Assembly (NCBI GenBank): GCA_004297625.1
Contig: SCTY01000003.1
Location: 248,001-312,000 of the forward strand
DNA length: 64,000 nt
Direction: 5' to 3'
Source of the DNA: Betaproteobacteria bacterium
GTDB taxonomy: Bacteria; Pseudomonadota; Gammaproteobacteria; Burkholderiales; SG8-39
Shown here one piece after another: positions 24,976-36,703 of the stretch. Within the stretch, counting starts at the first letter, position 1, and each line of letters starts with the position of its first letter. The notes beneath the pieces are model-generated. The model saw only the letters and a list, made by a program, of their open reading frames with translations. It ran no database searches and had not been told where the DNA came from. Position numbers and translations under genes: made by a program.

Positions 24976-26466
24976 ATGGACCCGCTTACCGGGCTTCAGG
25001 TCGGTTTCAGCGTCATCCTCACGCCGGCCAACCTTTACTACTGCTTTCTAGGCAGCCTGATCGGCACGCTGGTCGGAGTGCTGCCGGGGCTCGGCCCGCT
25101 CGGCGCGCTCGCGCTGCTGCTGCCGGTGACGTTCACGCTTACGCCGGTAGCCGGCATGGCGATGCTCGCCTCGATCTTCTACGGCGCCATGTACGGAGGC
25201 TCCACCACGTCGGTGCTCGTGAACATTCCCGGCGAGGCGGCGTCCGTGGTCACCTGCCTGGACGGCCACCAGATGGCGAAGCAGGGGCGCGCGGGGGCAG
25301 CGCTGGGCATCGCCGCAATGGGATCGTTCGTCGCGGGAACGCTGAGCCTCGTCGCGCTCACGTTCTTCGCCCCCGCGATCTCCGCGGTGGCGATCAGGTT
25401 CGGCCCGCCGGAGAACTTCGGCCTGATGGTGCTCGGCATCGTCTGCACGCTCTTCATGATCACCGGCTCGGCCCTGAAAGGCGTACTGATGATCGCGCTC
25501 GGGTTTCTCGCCGCCGCCGTCGGCATCGACGTGGTGAACGGCCGCGAGCGGTTCACCTTCGGCTCGCTCGAGCTCAGCGCGGGCGTCGACCTCCTGGCGC
25601 TGGTCATCGGTCTCTTCGGCGTGACGGAGATCCTGCTCAACGTGGAGTCCATGGCGCGCAACTCGGTGATCGCGGAGCGCGTCCGCGGCCTCTGGCCCAC
25701 GCTCGCCGACTGGCGCGCGTCGTGGAAGCCGATCCTTCGCGGCAGCGGCCTCGGCTTCCTGCTCGGGATCGTCCCGGGCGGCGGGCCGGTGACCGCCTCG
25801 TTCATGTCCTACGCGATGGAGCGCCGCATCGCCCGCGAGCCGCAGCGCTTCGGCAAGGGCGCGATCGAGGGCGTGGCGGGGCCGGAGTCGGCGAACAATT
25901 CGGCCGTGGCCGGCAGCATGATTCCGCTGCTCTCGCTCGGCATCCCGAGCAATCCGGTGACGGCGCTCCTGCTCGGCGCGCTCGTCATCCAGGGAATCCA
26001 GCCCGGGCCGCTCTTCATCTCGCAGCGGCCGGATCTTTTCTGGGGCGTGGTCGCCGCCATGTACGTCGGCAACGTGTTCCTGCTCCTGCTCAACATGCCG
26101 CTCATCGGGCTCTGGGTGCAGCTGCTGCGCGTGCCCTATCGCGTGCTCTTTCCGATCGTGCTGCTGCTCGCAGTCGTCGGCACGTATTCCGCGAACAAGA
26201 ACGTGTTCGACCTGTGGGTGATGCTCGGCTTCGGCGTCGCGGGTTATGCGCTGCGCAAGCTCGAATACGACCTCGCGCCCTTCGTGCTTGCGTTCGTGCT
26301 CGCGCCGCTGCTCGAGCAGTCGCTGCGCCAGTCCCTGGTGATGTCACCCGACGGGGCTATAATTTTTGCCAAGCGTCCGGTCACTGCGCTGCTGCTTGTT
26401 GCCAGCGCCGTGCTGATTGCATTCATGTTTCGTAGACAATCCCGCGCTCAAGGAGGAACCAAGTGA
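24976..26466 (+). CDS. tctA: Tripartite tricarboxylate transporter large permease (TctA family)
   Basis: 496 residues with about twelve membrane segments. TctA signatures: 'LIGTLVGVLPGLGPLGALALLLP' near residue 28, 'YGAMYGGSTTSVLVNIPGEAAS' near 62, 'GIVPGGGPVTASFMSYA' near 265 and 'VAGSMIPLLSLGIPSNPVTALLLGAL'. Transport channel of the system. ATG at 24976 follows GAAGGG; the frame upstream overlaps tctB in another phase and is not used. The end overlaps the tctC GTG start. Confidence 0.93.
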   Translation: MDPLTGLQVGFSVILTPANLYYCFLGSLIGTLVGVLPGLGPLGALALLLPVTFTLTPVAGMAMLASIFYGAMYGGSTTSVLVNIPGEAASVVTCLDGHQMAKQGRAGAALGIAAMGSFVAGTLSLVALTFFAPAISAVAIRFGPPENFGLMVLGIVCTLFMITGSALKGVLMIALGFLAAAVGIDVVNGRERFTFGSLELSAGVDLLALVIGLFGVTEILLNVESMARNSVIAERVRGLWPTLADWRASWKPILRGSGLGFLLGIVPGGGPVTASFMSYAMERRIAREPQRFGKGAIEGVAGPESANNSAVAGSMIPLLSLGIPSNPVTALLLGALVIQGIQPGPLFISQRPDLFWGVVAAMYVGNVFLLLLNMPLIGLWVQLLRVPYRVLFPIVLLLAVVGTYSANKNVFDLWVMLGFGVAGYALRKLEYDLAPFVLAFVLAPLLEQSLRQSLVMSPDGAIIFAKRPVTALLLVASAVLIAFMFRRQSRAQGGTK

Positions 26467-27482
26467 ATCGAACCGCTTTAGCCGTCGCATTTACCGCCGT
26501 CGTCGCTGCGGTCTTTGCGGGACCGCTCGCCGCTCAAGGCGACGCCCGCGCCCAGCTCGCCAAGATGAAGCCGAAGGATTTTCCGACGCAGCCGATCGAG
26601 TACACCGTGGTCTACCCGGCGGGCGGCGGCATGGACGTCACCGCGCGCCTGCTCGCGAAGTATGTGGAGAAAGCCACCGGCGACAGGATCATCGTGAACA
26701 ACCGCACCGGCGGCGCCGGCATGATCGGGCACAGCTACCTCGCCACGCAGGCGAAGCCCGACGGCTATACGGTGGGCGTGCTCGCCAATCTCGTGTGGGG
26801 CGACGCGATGCTCCGCGCGCAGGGCAAGTGGCAGCTTTCGGACCTCGAGCCGATCGCCTATCTCAACAGCGATCCGCTCATCTGGATCACGCAGACCGAG
26901 GGCGCCTACAAGGGCAAGTCCCTGAAGGAGATCGTGCAGACGGCGAAGGACAAGCCGAGCACGATCCGCGTCGCCGTGGTTCCGGGCAGCATGTGGGAGT
27001 ACCTCGTCGAGCAGATCGAGTCGAGCTCGGGCGCCAAGTTCCTGCGCGTCCCCTTCCAGGGCGGCGGCGCCGGCATCAATGCGCTGGTGGGCGGCAACGT
27101 CGATGTGGCGCAGGGCTTCTACTCCGAGTTCCGCGGCCACCTCGACGCCGGCAAGGTGGCGCAGGTAGCGGTAGCGGCAACCGATCGCCTGACAAGCTTC
27201 AAAGACGTCCCGACGTTCAACGAGGTGCTCGGCGGCAACGAGTACGTCTGGAACGTGATCCGCTTCGTGGTCGCGCCGAAGGGCGTACCGGCGAACCGCA
27301 AGGCCTACCTGGCCGCGGGCGTGAAAGCGGCGATGAACGATCCGGACCTGATCAACGAGTACCGCAAGGCCGGCGTCTACTTCGATCCGAAGCTCGCGAA
27401 CTCCACCCGCGTGGCGGCCGACCTCAACCAGTACGCCGAGCGCGAGCGGGCGTTCTACAAGAAGACCGGCCGGCTGAAGTAG
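26463..27482 (+). CDS. tctC: Tripartite tricarboxylate transporter receptor (TctC/Bug family)
   Basis: 339 residues from a GTG overlapping the tctA stop (GTGA), with AAGGAGG before it. Signal peptide 'ALAVAFTAVVAAVFAGPLAAQ'. The Bug fold shows 'YTVVYPAGGGMDVTARLLAKY', where the loop after strand 1 binds the carboxylate, and 'NNRTGGAGMIGHSYLA'. It differs from common Bug proteins in an insertion (GDARAQLAKMKPKDFPTQPI) before strand 1. Ligand unknown. Last gene of the operon; a hairpin terminator follows 40 bases later. Confidence 0.92.
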   Translation: MNRTALAVAFTAVVAAVFAGPLAAQGDARAQLAKMKPKDFPTQPIEYTVVYPAGGGMDVTARLLAKYVEKATGDRIIVNNRTGGAGMIGHSYLATQAKPDGYTVGVLANLVWGDAMLRAQGKWQLSDLEPIAYLNSDPLIWITQTEGAYKGKSLKEIVQTAKDKPSTIRVAVVPGSMWEYLVEQIESSSGAKFLRVPFQGGGAGINALVGGNVDVAQGFYSEFRGHLDAGKVAQVAVAATDRLTSFKDVPTFNEVLGGNEYVWNVIRFVVAPKGVPANRKAYLAAGVKAAMNDPDLINEYRKAGVYFDPKLANSTRVAADLNQYAERERAFYKKTGRLK

Positions 27483-27522
27483 GGCCGCAGGCGGAACAGC
27501 CTTCCGTCTTTACCGGGGTTCC

Positions 27523-27548
27523 AAGGGCCTGCAGAGATGCAGGCCCTT
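27523..27548 (+). terminator. Rho-independent-type hairpin after tctC
   Basis: AAGGGCCTGCA and TGCAGGCCCTT form a perfect 11-bp stem around a GAGA tetraloop, followed by TCCCTT. The T-run is short on the plus strand and absent on the minus strand, so it fits the tctC operon best, though it may also mark the end of the opposing atp operon (stop at 27609). Confidence 0.75.
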
Positions 27549-27608
27549 TCCCTTCTGCCGGCGCGCGCCGAAGCATGAGGTACTCCAGGGATGCGGCAGC
27601 GGGCTCCG

Positions 27609-28027
27609 CTATTTCTTGCGCAGCCTGCGGATCGCCGCGAGCTGCGCGGCGAGCATCGCGAGCTCGCCCTCCACCGCGGCGATTTCCTGTTTGTCCTGCG
27701 CCTTTGCGCGCGCCTCTTCAGCGCGTTTCAGCGCTTCGGCGGCCTTGGCCTCGTCGAGGTCCGTCCCCCGGATCGCGGTATCCGCGAGCACCGTGATCAC
27801 CCTGGGCTGCACTTCCAGGATGCCGCCGGCGACGAAAATAAGCTGCTCTTCGCCGCCGCCGGCGGGCGTGATGCGCACCGCGCCCGGCCTGATGCGCGTG
27901 ATGAGCGGCGTATGGCGCGGATAGATGCCGAGCTCGCCCGCCTCGCCCGGCAGCACCACGAACTCGGCTTCGCCGGAGAAGATCGACTCTTCGGCGCTGA
28001 CGACGTCGACGTGAATGGTATTGGCCA

Positions 28028-28028
<1 letters not shown>
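27609..28028 (-). CDS. atpC: ATP synthase F1 epsilon subunit
   Basis: 139 residues: N-terminal beta-sandwich ([17 protein letters not shown] ... [22 protein letters not shown]) and a C-terminal helical hairpin rich in Ala, Glu and Lys from about 88. It sits on the central stalk and can inhibit rotation through the C-terminal helices. Last gene of the atp operon; its ATG overlaps the last base of the atpD stop. The first 33 bases recur in altered form at 17518-17550. Confidence 0.97.
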
Positions 28029-29467
<1,439 letters not shown>

Positions 29468-30331
29468 TTATACGGCGGCTGCGCCGCCGACGATTTCCGA
29501 AAGTTCCTTGGTGATACCCGCCTGACGATTCTTGTTGTAGATGAGGGTCAGCTCGTCGATGAGAGTCGCCGCGTTGTCGGAGGCGGCCTTCATTGCCACC
29601 ATGCGCGCCGACTGCTCGGAGGCGATGTTCTCGGATACCGCCTGGTAAATGAGTGCCTCGATGTAGCGCGTCATGACTTGGTCGAGCACCGCGCGCGCCT
29701 CGGGCTCGTAGATGTAGTCCCAGACGGTTTCGGGTGCGCCCAGGCGCTCGCCCGAAAGCGGCAGCAGCTGCTCAATCACCGGCTCCTGTTTCATGGTGTT
29801 GATGAAGCGCGTGTACGCGAGCACCAGCCGGTCGAAGCGGTCGTTGGTATAGCCGTCCAGCATCACCTTCACCGCGCCGATCAGCTTGTCCATCTGCGGA
29901 CGGTCGCCCAGCTGAATCACCTGCGACACCACGTTGGCGCCGAGCCGCTGCATGAAGCCCAGACCCTTGTTGCCGATCGCGCACACCTCGATCTCCTCGC
30001 CCTGCGCCTGCCAGTCCTTGTATTGGGCCAGGACCAGGCGCAGCAGGTTGGTGTTGAGGGCGCCGCACAGTCCCTTGTCGGTGGTGATGACGATGACTCC
30101 CACCCGCTTCACCGAATCGCGGTCGACCAGGAACGGATGGCGGTACTCCGGATTCGCGTGCGAGATGTGCGCGGCGACGTTGCGGATCTTCTCGGCGTAG
30201 GGACGGGCGTGGCGCATGCGCTCCTGCGCCTTCCTCATTTTCGAGGCGGCCACCATCTCCATGGCCTTGGTGATCTTCCGCGTGTTCTGCACGCTTCGGA
30301 TCTTGACGCGGATTTCCTTGGTGCCTGGCAT
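29468..30331 (-). CDS. atpG: ATP synthase F1 gamma subunit
   Basis: 287 residues from ATG at 30331, which overlaps the atpA stop by one base. N-terminal coiled-coil helix '[25 protein letters not shown]' is the family signature; the C-terminal helix '[24 protein letters not shown]' packs against it to form the rotor shaft. The frame stays open far upstream through atpA, but only this start gives the family N-terminus. Confidence 0.97.
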   Translation of the reverse strand: MPGTKEIRVKIRSVQNTRKITKAMEMVAASKMRKAQERMRHARPYAEKIRNVAAHISHANPEYRHPFLVDRDSVKRVGVIVITTDKGLCGALNTNLLRLVLAQYKDWQAQGEEIEVCAIGNKGLGFMQRLGANVVSQVIQLGDRPQMDKLIGAVKVMLDGYTNDRFDRLVLAYTRFINTMKQEPVIEQLLPLSGERLGAPETVWDYIYEPEARAVLDQVMTRYIEALIYQAVSENIASEQSARMVAMKAASDNAATLIDELTLIYNKNRQAGITKELSEIVGGAAAV

Positions 30332-31878
30332 CAGAAGCTGCCGTTCTTCTTCCAGTCCTTGATCGCTTCGTGCAGCGCCTTCTCGTCCTCGGCCGCAAGG
30401 TCCTTCTTGTCCTCCATGCGGCCGACGAGCGCGCCGTACTTTCCCTTGACATAGTCGCGCATCGATCTCTCCGCGGAAAGCGCCTTCTTGACGTCGACGT
30501 CGTCGAAGTAGCCGTTGTTGACGGCAAAGAGCGTGAGCGCCATCTCCCACACCTGCAGCGGCTGGTACTGCGGCTGCTTCATCAGCTCGGTCACCATGCG
30601 GCCGCGCTCCAGCTGCTTGCGGGTGGACTCGTCGAGATCGCTTGCAAACTGCGCGAAGGCCGCGAGCTCGCGGTACTGCGCGAGCGCGAGGCGCACGCCG
30701 CCGCCGGTATCGCGCCGCTTCATGATCTTGGTCTGCGCCGCCCCGCCCACGCGCGATACCGAGATGCCGGCGTTGATGGCGGGCCGGATGCCGGCGTTGA
30801 ACAGGTCGGTCTCGAGGAAGATCTGGCCGTCGGTGATGGAGATGACGTTGGTCGGCACGAACGCGGTCACGTCGCCCGCCTGGGTCTCGATCACCGGCAG
30901 CGCGGTGAGCGAGCCGGTCTTGCCCTTGACCGCGCCGTTGGTGAATTTCTCGACGTACGCCGGGTTGACCCGAGCCGCGCGCTCGAGCAGCCGCGAGTGC
31001 AGGTAGAACACGTCCCCCGGGTAGGCTTCGCGGCCCGGCGGCCGGCGGAGCAGCAGCGACACCTGGCGGTAGGCCCACGCCTGCTTGGTCAGGTCGTCGT
31101 AGATGATGAGCGCGTCCTGGCCGCGGTCGCGGAAGTACTCGCCCATCGTGCACCCGGAGTACGGCGCGATGTACTGCATCGCGGCCGATTCCGAAGCCGA
31201 GGCCGCCACCACGATGGTATAGGCCATGGCGCCGTGCTCCTCGAGCTTGCGCACTACGTTGACAATGGTCGAGGCCTTCTGGCCGATCGCGACGTAGACG
31301 CAGAAGAGGTCCTTGCCCTTCTGGTTGATGATGGTGTCGACCGCAACCGCGGTCTTGCCTGTCTGCCGGTCGCCGATGATGAGCTCGCGCTGTCCGCGCC
31401 CGATCGGCACCATCGCGTCGATGGCCTTGAGGCCGGTCTGCACCGGCTGCGACACCGACTGGCGCGCGATCACGCCCGGGGCGACCTTCTCGATGACGTC
31501 GGTGAGCTTCGCGTTGACCGGCCCCTTGCCGTCGATCGGCTGGCCCAGGGAGTTCACCACGCGCCCGAGGAGCTCCGGGCCTATGGGAACCGACAGGATC
31601 TTGCCCGTGGTCTTGACGGTGTCGCCCTCGGTGATGTGCGTGTACTCGCCGAGAATCACCGCGCCGACCGAGTCGCGCTCGAGGTTGAGCGCCAGTCCGA
31701 AGGTGCTCTTCGGAAACTCGAGCATCTCGCCCTGCATGACGTCCGAGAGGCCGTGGATGCGGCAGATGCCGTCGGTCACCGAAACCACGGTGCCCTGCGT
31801 GCGCATCTGCGCGCCGGCGTCGAGGTTCTGAATGCGGCTCTTGATGAGCTCCGAGATTTCGGACGGGTTCAATTGCAT
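30331..31878 (-). CDS. atpA: ATP synthase F1 alpha subunit
   Basis: 515 residues. N-terminal '[15 protein letters not shown]' helix, Walker A GDRQTGKT at 169-176, and '[17 protein letters not shown]' with the conserved arginine finger near 373. Forms the non-catalytic nucleotide sites of the alpha3-beta3 ring. Nine bases from atpH, one-base overlap with atpG. Confidence 0.98.
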   Translation of the reverse strand: MQLNPSEISELIKSRIQNLDAGAQMRTQGTVVSVTDGICRIHGLSDVMQGEMLEFPKSTFGLALNLERDSVGAVILGEYTHITEGDTVKTTGKILSVPIGPELLGRVVNSLGQPIDGKGPVNAKLTDVIEKVAPGVIARQSVSQPVQTGLKAIDAMVPIGRGQRELIIGDRQTGKTAVAVDTIINQKGKDLFCVYVAIGQKASTIVNVVRKLEEHGAMAYTIVVAASASESAAMQYIAPYSGCTMGEYFRDRGQDALIIYDDLTKQAWAYRQVSLLLRRPPGREAYPGDVFYLHSRLLERAARVNPAYVEKFTNGAVKGKTGSLTALPVIETQAGDVTAFVPTNVISITDGQIFLETDLFNAGIRPAINAGISVSRVGGAAQTKIMKRRDTGGGVRLALAQYRELAAFAQFASDLDESTRKQLERGRMVTELMKQPQYQPLQVWEMALTLFAVNNGYFDDVDVKKALSAERSMRDYVKGKYGALVGRMEDKKDLAAEDEKALHEAIKDWKKNGSF

Positions 31879-31887
31879 GGATGCTCC

Positions 31888-32424
31888 TTAAGCTTTCAGT
31901 GCGCTCTCCAGCGCGCCGAGCTGCGCGCGCGCCGAAGCGTCGATGACCTTGTCGCCGAGCACGACCTTGACTCCGGCGATCAAATCCTTGTTGATCTGCA
32001 CCTTGGTTCTCACCTTGCGGCCGGTCTTCTTCTCGAGCCGCTGCACCAGGTCGGCGACCTGCGCTTCGGTGAGCTCGAAGGCCGACTCCACCTCGGCCTC
32101 GACCACGCCTTCGCGCTCGTTCTTGAGCGCCTCGAACTGCACGCGGATCTCGGGCAGCAGGTCGATGCGCCGGTTCTCGGCGAGCACGCGCACGAAGTTC
32201 TCCGCCTCGCCGCTCAGGCTGCCGCTCAGGATGGAGATGAAGATGCCCGCCGCCTGGGCGTCGGAAAGATTTGGATCCGCGACCGCGCGCTGCACGCGCT
32301 CGTCCTGCGCGACCAGCACCAGCGCGCCGAGCATCTCGGACCACTTGCCGAGCGCGCCGGCGGCGTCGGCCAGCCTGAAGGCCGCTTCGGCGTACGGTCT
32401 CGCTACGGTGCTCGGTTCGGCCAT
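31888..32424 (-). CDS. atpH: ATP synthase F1 delta subunit
   Basis: 178 residues: N-terminal helical bundle starting '[15 protein letters not shown]' and C-terminal '[26 protein letters not shown]' signature. It links F1 to the peripheral stalk. ATG at 32424 overlaps the atpF stop (TAATG). Confidence 0.96.
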   Translation of the reverse strand: MAEPSTVARPYAEAAFRLADAAGALGKWSEMLGALVLVAQDERVQRAVADPNLSDAQAAGIFISILSGSLSGEAENFVRVLAENRRIDLLPEIRVQFEALKNEREGVVEAEVESAFELTEAQVADLVQRLEKKTGRKVRTKVQINKDLIAGVKVVLGDKVIDASARAQLGALESALKA

Positions 32425-32894
32425 TACAGCTGCCGCTTGATGGATTCGAGGAGGTCGGCGTGCGCTTTCGCGTCGACCTCGCGGCGCAGGATCTTCTCCG
32501 CGCCGGCCACCGCGAGCGAAGCAACGTGATCGCGCAGCTGCTCGCGCGCGCGCGTCACTTCCTGCTCGATCTCGGCCTGCGCCGCCGCCTTTTCGCGGTT
32601 GCCCTCTTCCTTGGCCGCGCTGCGCGCCTCGTCGACGAGCTCGGCGGCGCGCTTCTCGGCCTGCGCGAGGATCTCCGCGGCACGGCGGCGCGCCTGCGTC
32701 ACCGCCTCTTCGGCCTGGTGCGTGGAGGTCTCGAGCGAGCGGCGCCCCTGCTCGGCGGCGGCGAGCCCGTCGGCGATCGTCTTCTGGCGCGTCTCGATGG
32801 CGCGCAGCATGTAAGGCCAGACGAACTTGACGGTGAACCAGATGAACGCCGCGAAGACGATCGCCTGCGCAAGCAGCGTCAGGTTGATGTTCAT
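32424..32894 (-). CDS. atpF: ATP synthase Fo b subunit
   Basis: 156 residues: one membrane helix ([25 protein letters not shown], about 5-28) and a long charged, coiled-coil-forming stalk of alternating Ala, Glu, Lys and Arg. Forms the peripheral stator with AtpH. A second copy (b') is not present here, as expected for proteobacteria with a homodimeric b. Confidence 0.96.
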   Translation of the reverse strand: MNINLTLLAQAIVFAAFIWFTVKFVWPYMLRAIETRQKTIADGLAAAEQGRRSLETSTHQAEEAVTQARRRAAEILAQAEKRAAELVDEARSAAKEEGNREKAAAQAEIEQEVTRAREQLRDHVASLAVAGAEKILRREVDAKAHADLLESIKRQL

Positions 32895-32918
32895 GCTGCC
32901 CTCTCGCGGGAGATGCGG

Positions 32919-34041
<1,123 letters not shown>

Positions 34042-34054
34042 TCGGCGGATTGCG

Positions 34055-34423
34055 TCAGTATTCGCGGACAAAGAACGCCATGGAGAAAATCAGCATGGTC
34101 ACGACGAAGGCGCCGAGAAAAACGCCGACTACCGCGTCCGCGTAGTTCGCCAGCACGAGCCACAGCAGGAGCAACGCGAGGCCGAACTTCACTGCTTCCG
34201 CCCTCAACGCGGCAACCAGGACTCCCCCTGCAGACTTCGCCTTGCCCAATGCAGCCACCACCGCCGACCCCAGGCCGGCGAGGATGCTTACCGCGCCGCC
34301 GGCGGTGGCCGATAGCGCAGTGTCGCTGTCCGCCAGCAGCAACGCCGCCAGCGTCATCGCGGCCGTAACCGCGAGCTGCCACACAAGGACGGTGCGTATC
34401 GGTTTGCTCAAGGCGCGAAGCAT
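34055..34423 (-). CDS. atpI: ATP synthase subunit I (AtpI-like)
   Basis: 122 residues with four hydrophobic segments (about 12-32, 38-55, 70-90, 95-115), preceding atpB as the first gene of the atp operon. This family helps c-ring assembly or magnesium handling in other bacteria and is not part of the final enzyme. ATG at 34423 chosen; earlier in-frame starts lie in the spacer to parB. Confidence 0.85.
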   Translation of the reverse strand: MLRALSKPIRTVLVWQLAVTAAMTLAALLLADSDTALSATAGGAVSILAGLGSAVVAALGKAKSAGGVLVAALRAEAVKFGLALLLLWLVLANYADAVVGVFLGAFVVTMLIFSMAFFVREY

Positions 34424-34480
34424 GGCGTTCGACTCCTTCGCACCCCGCAAAACCGAAAAAGTATAACGCATCCCGACGCC

Positions 34481-35323
34481 TCAGCGGAGCTTCTTGAGCA
34501 GTTCTTCGAGGTGATCGAGGCTCGAGTAGTGCACCACCAGCTTGCCGCTGCCCCGCTTCGACGGACGGATCTCCACGGTCGTACCAAGTCTGCCCGAGAG
34601 TTCTTCCTCCAGGCGGGCGAGATCGCGATCGGTCTTTTTCGGCCGCGCTGCGCCCGGTCTTCCGCGCACCATGCTTTGCACGAGCGCTTCGGTCTCGCGC
34701 ACCGACAGGCCCCTGGCTGCAACGCGGTGCGCTGCCTCGATCTGGCGCGCCGGGTCGAGCGCGAGGAGCGCGCGGGCGTGCCCCATTTCCAGCGCGCCCT
34801 CCATCACCATCTCCTGCACCTGCCTGGCGAGCTTGAGCAGGCGCAGCAGGTTCGTCGTGGCGCTGCGCGAGCGCCCCACCGCGTCGGCCGCCTGCTCGTG
34901 GGTCATGTTGAACTCGTCCACGAGCCGCTGCAGCCCGCCGGCCTCCTCCATCGGGTTGAGGTCCTCGCGCTGGATGTTCTCGATGAGCGAGAGAGCGAGC
35001 GCCGCTTCGTCCGGCACGTCGCGCACAAGAGCGGGCACCTCCTCCAGGCCGGCCATCTGCGCCGCGCGCCAGCGGCGCTCGCCGGCGATGAGCTCATAGC
35101 GCTCGCGATCGACCGGGCGCACGAGCAGCGGCTGCATCAGCCCTTGGGAGCGTATCGACGCGGCGAGTTCCGCCAGCGCCTGTTGATCCATCTTCGTGCG
35201 CGGTTGGTATTTGCCTGGCCGGATGCGCCCGACGGGCAGCGTAAGGAGCGTCTCGCGCGGCGCCTCCTGGTCGGTGCCAAGCAACGCATCGAGGCCGCGC
35301 CCGAGTCCCTTGGGTTTACTCAT
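34481..35323 (-). CDS. parB: Chromosome partitioning protein ParB
   Basis: 280 residues from ATG at 35323. 'GLGRGLDALLG' at the N-terminus, the CTP-binding 'LMQPLLVRP' and 'GERRWRAAQMAG' boxes, then 'ENIQREDLNPMEEA' and a helix-turn-helix ('THEQAADAVGRSRSATTNLLRL') for parS binding. The C-terminal dimer domain ends HLEELLKKLR. Its start overlaps the parA stop. Two parS-like sites lie just upstream of mnmG in this same operon region. Confidence 0.97.
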   Translation of the reverse strand: MSKPKGLGRGLDALLGTDQEAPRETLLTLPVGRIRPGKYQPRTKMDQQALAELAASIRSQGLMQPLLVRPVDRERYELIAGERRWRAAQMAGLEEVPALVRDVPDEAALALSLIENIQREDLNPMEEAGGLQRLVDEFNMTHEQAADAVGRSRSATTNLLRLLKLARQVQEMVMEGALEMGHARALLALDPARQIEAAHRVAARGLSVRETEALVQSMVRGRPGAARPKKTDRDLARLEEELSGRLGTTVEIRPSKRGSGKLVVHYSSLDHLEELLKKLR

Positions 35324-36090
35324 GCCGGTTGTCCTTCCCCGAGTATTTCCGCAGCGAGCGCGAGATACGCCTGCGCGCCCTTCGAAGCCGCATCCCAAAG
35401 GACTGCGGGGACGCCGTAGCTCGGCGCCTCCGCGAGCCGCACGTTGCGCGGCACGAGCGTGCGGTACACCTTGTTGCCGAAGTGAGCCTCGAGCTGCTGC
35501 GAAACCTGCTGCGAGAGGGTGTTGCGCGGGTCGTACATCGTGCGCAGCAACCCGGCGATCTCGAGTTCCGGATTCAGATTGGCGCGCACGCGCTTGATCG
35601 TTCCGACGAGGTCCGAGAGTCCCTCGAGCGCGTAGTACTCGCACTGCATCGGAATCAGCACGCGCTGCGCGGCAGTGAGCGCGTTCACCGTGAGCAAGCT
35701 GAGCGAGGGCGGGCAATCGATGAGGATGAAGTCGTATTCGTGCGCCACCTCTTCGAGCGCCGCTTTCAGCCGAGTCTCTCGGCCCTGCAACCCGACCAGC
35801 TCGATTTCCGCCCCGGCCAGGTCGCGGTTTGCCGGCAGCAGATCGAAGCCGCCACGCTCCACGTGTACACGGACGTTCGCGAGCTCGCTGAGGCCAAGGA
35901 GGACGTGGTAGACCGTGCGGGACATGGTGCGCTTGTCTACGCCGCTCCCCATGGTCGCGTTGCCTTGCGGGTCCAGATCGACCAGCAGAATACGTTTTCC
36001 GGCTTGCGCGAGCGCCGCGGCCAGATTGACGCTGGTGGTGGTCTTGCCGACGCCGCCCTTCTGGTTCACCACTGCGAGCGCGCGGGCCAT
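35320..36090 (-). CDS. parA: Chromosome partitioning ATPase ParA
   Basis: 256 residues from ATG at 36090. Deviant Walker A KGGVGKTT at 11-18, Walker A' 'LLVDLDPQGNAT' and Walker B 'FILIDCPPSL'. Binds DNA non-specifically in the ATP form and moves ParB-parS complexes. A GTG at 36099 in the same frame would overlap rsmG and is less likely. The end overlaps the parB start by four bases. Confidence 0.96.
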   Translation of the reverse strand: MARALAVVNQKGGVGKTTTSVNLAAALAQAGKRILLVDLDPQGNATMGSGVDKRTMSRTVYHVLLGLSELANVRVHVERGGFDLLPANRDLAGAEIELVGLQGRETRLKAALEEVAHEYDFILIDCPPSLSLLTVNALTAAQRVLIPMQCEYYALEGLSDLVGTIKRVRANLNPELEIAGLLRTMYDPRNTLSQQVSQQLEAHFGNKVYRTLVPRNVRLAEAPSYGVPAVLWDAASKGAQAYLALAAEILGEGQPA

Positions 36091-36091
36091 T

Positions 36092-36703
36092 TCAGCCACC
36101 GAGGCGAACCAGGACGAGGTGACGCTCGGCTTCGAGCAGCGGCACGCGCAGGCGAATGATCTGTGCGTTGGCCTGCGCTGTGGGTGCCCTGCCTTTCATC
36201 GCGGCAAGCACCCCGTCCGGCGCAATCAGATGCCTGCACGCGTCAATGAATTCAGAGAGCTCGGCGAACGCGCGCGAGATCACCGCTGCGAAGCGCTCGG
36301 CGGGATGCCAGTCCTGCACGCGTCCTTCGTGCACCGAAACGTTGCCCAGGCGTAGCTCGATCGCGGCCTGGCGCAGGAAGGCGGTTTTCTTGGTGTTCGA
36401 ATCGTTGAGCGTCACCGCCCAATCGGGATTTGCGATCGCCAGAGGAATACCGGGAAGCCCGGCTCCCGAACCGACATCCGCAAGCCTCGCCCCCGCGGGC
36501 AGCCGCAGATGCGGCGCTACGGCAAGCGAGTCGAGCAGATGATGGCTCACCATTTCACGCGGCTCGCGGATTGCGGTCAGATTGAACGTTCGATTCCATT
36601 TCTCGAGCAGCGCGACGTACTGCAGCAGCTTGTCCCGTCCCCCGCCCGGCAGCTCCAACGCGAGCTCGGCGAGCCCCCGGTCGAGCGCCTCCTGCGGCGT
36701 CAT
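36092..36703 (-). CDS. rsmG: 16S rRNA (guanine527-N7)-methyltransferase RsmG
   Basis: 203 residues. SAM site '[17 protein letters not shown]' near 72-88 and '[13 protein letters not shown]' before it are the GidB signatures. Methylates G527 of 16S rRNA; loss gives low-level streptomycin resistance in other bacteria. Overlaps the mnmG stop by four bases and leads into parA. Confidence 0.96.
   Translation of the reverse strand: MTPQEALDRGLAELALELPGGGRDKLLQYVALLEKWNRTFNLTAIREPREMVSHHLLDSLAVAPHLRLPAGARLADVGSGAGLPGIPLAIANPDWAVTLNDSNTKKTAFLRQAAIELRLGNVSVHEGRVQDWHPAERFAAVISRAFAELSEFIDACRHLIAPDGVLAAMKGRAPTAQANAQIIRLRVPLLEAERHLVLVRLGG

Noticed and set aside
29468..32524. A single 1018-codon minus frame running through atpG, atpA and atpH
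   Set aside because: Only its last 287 codons are atpG; the upstream part is out of phase with atpA and atpH and matches no protein.
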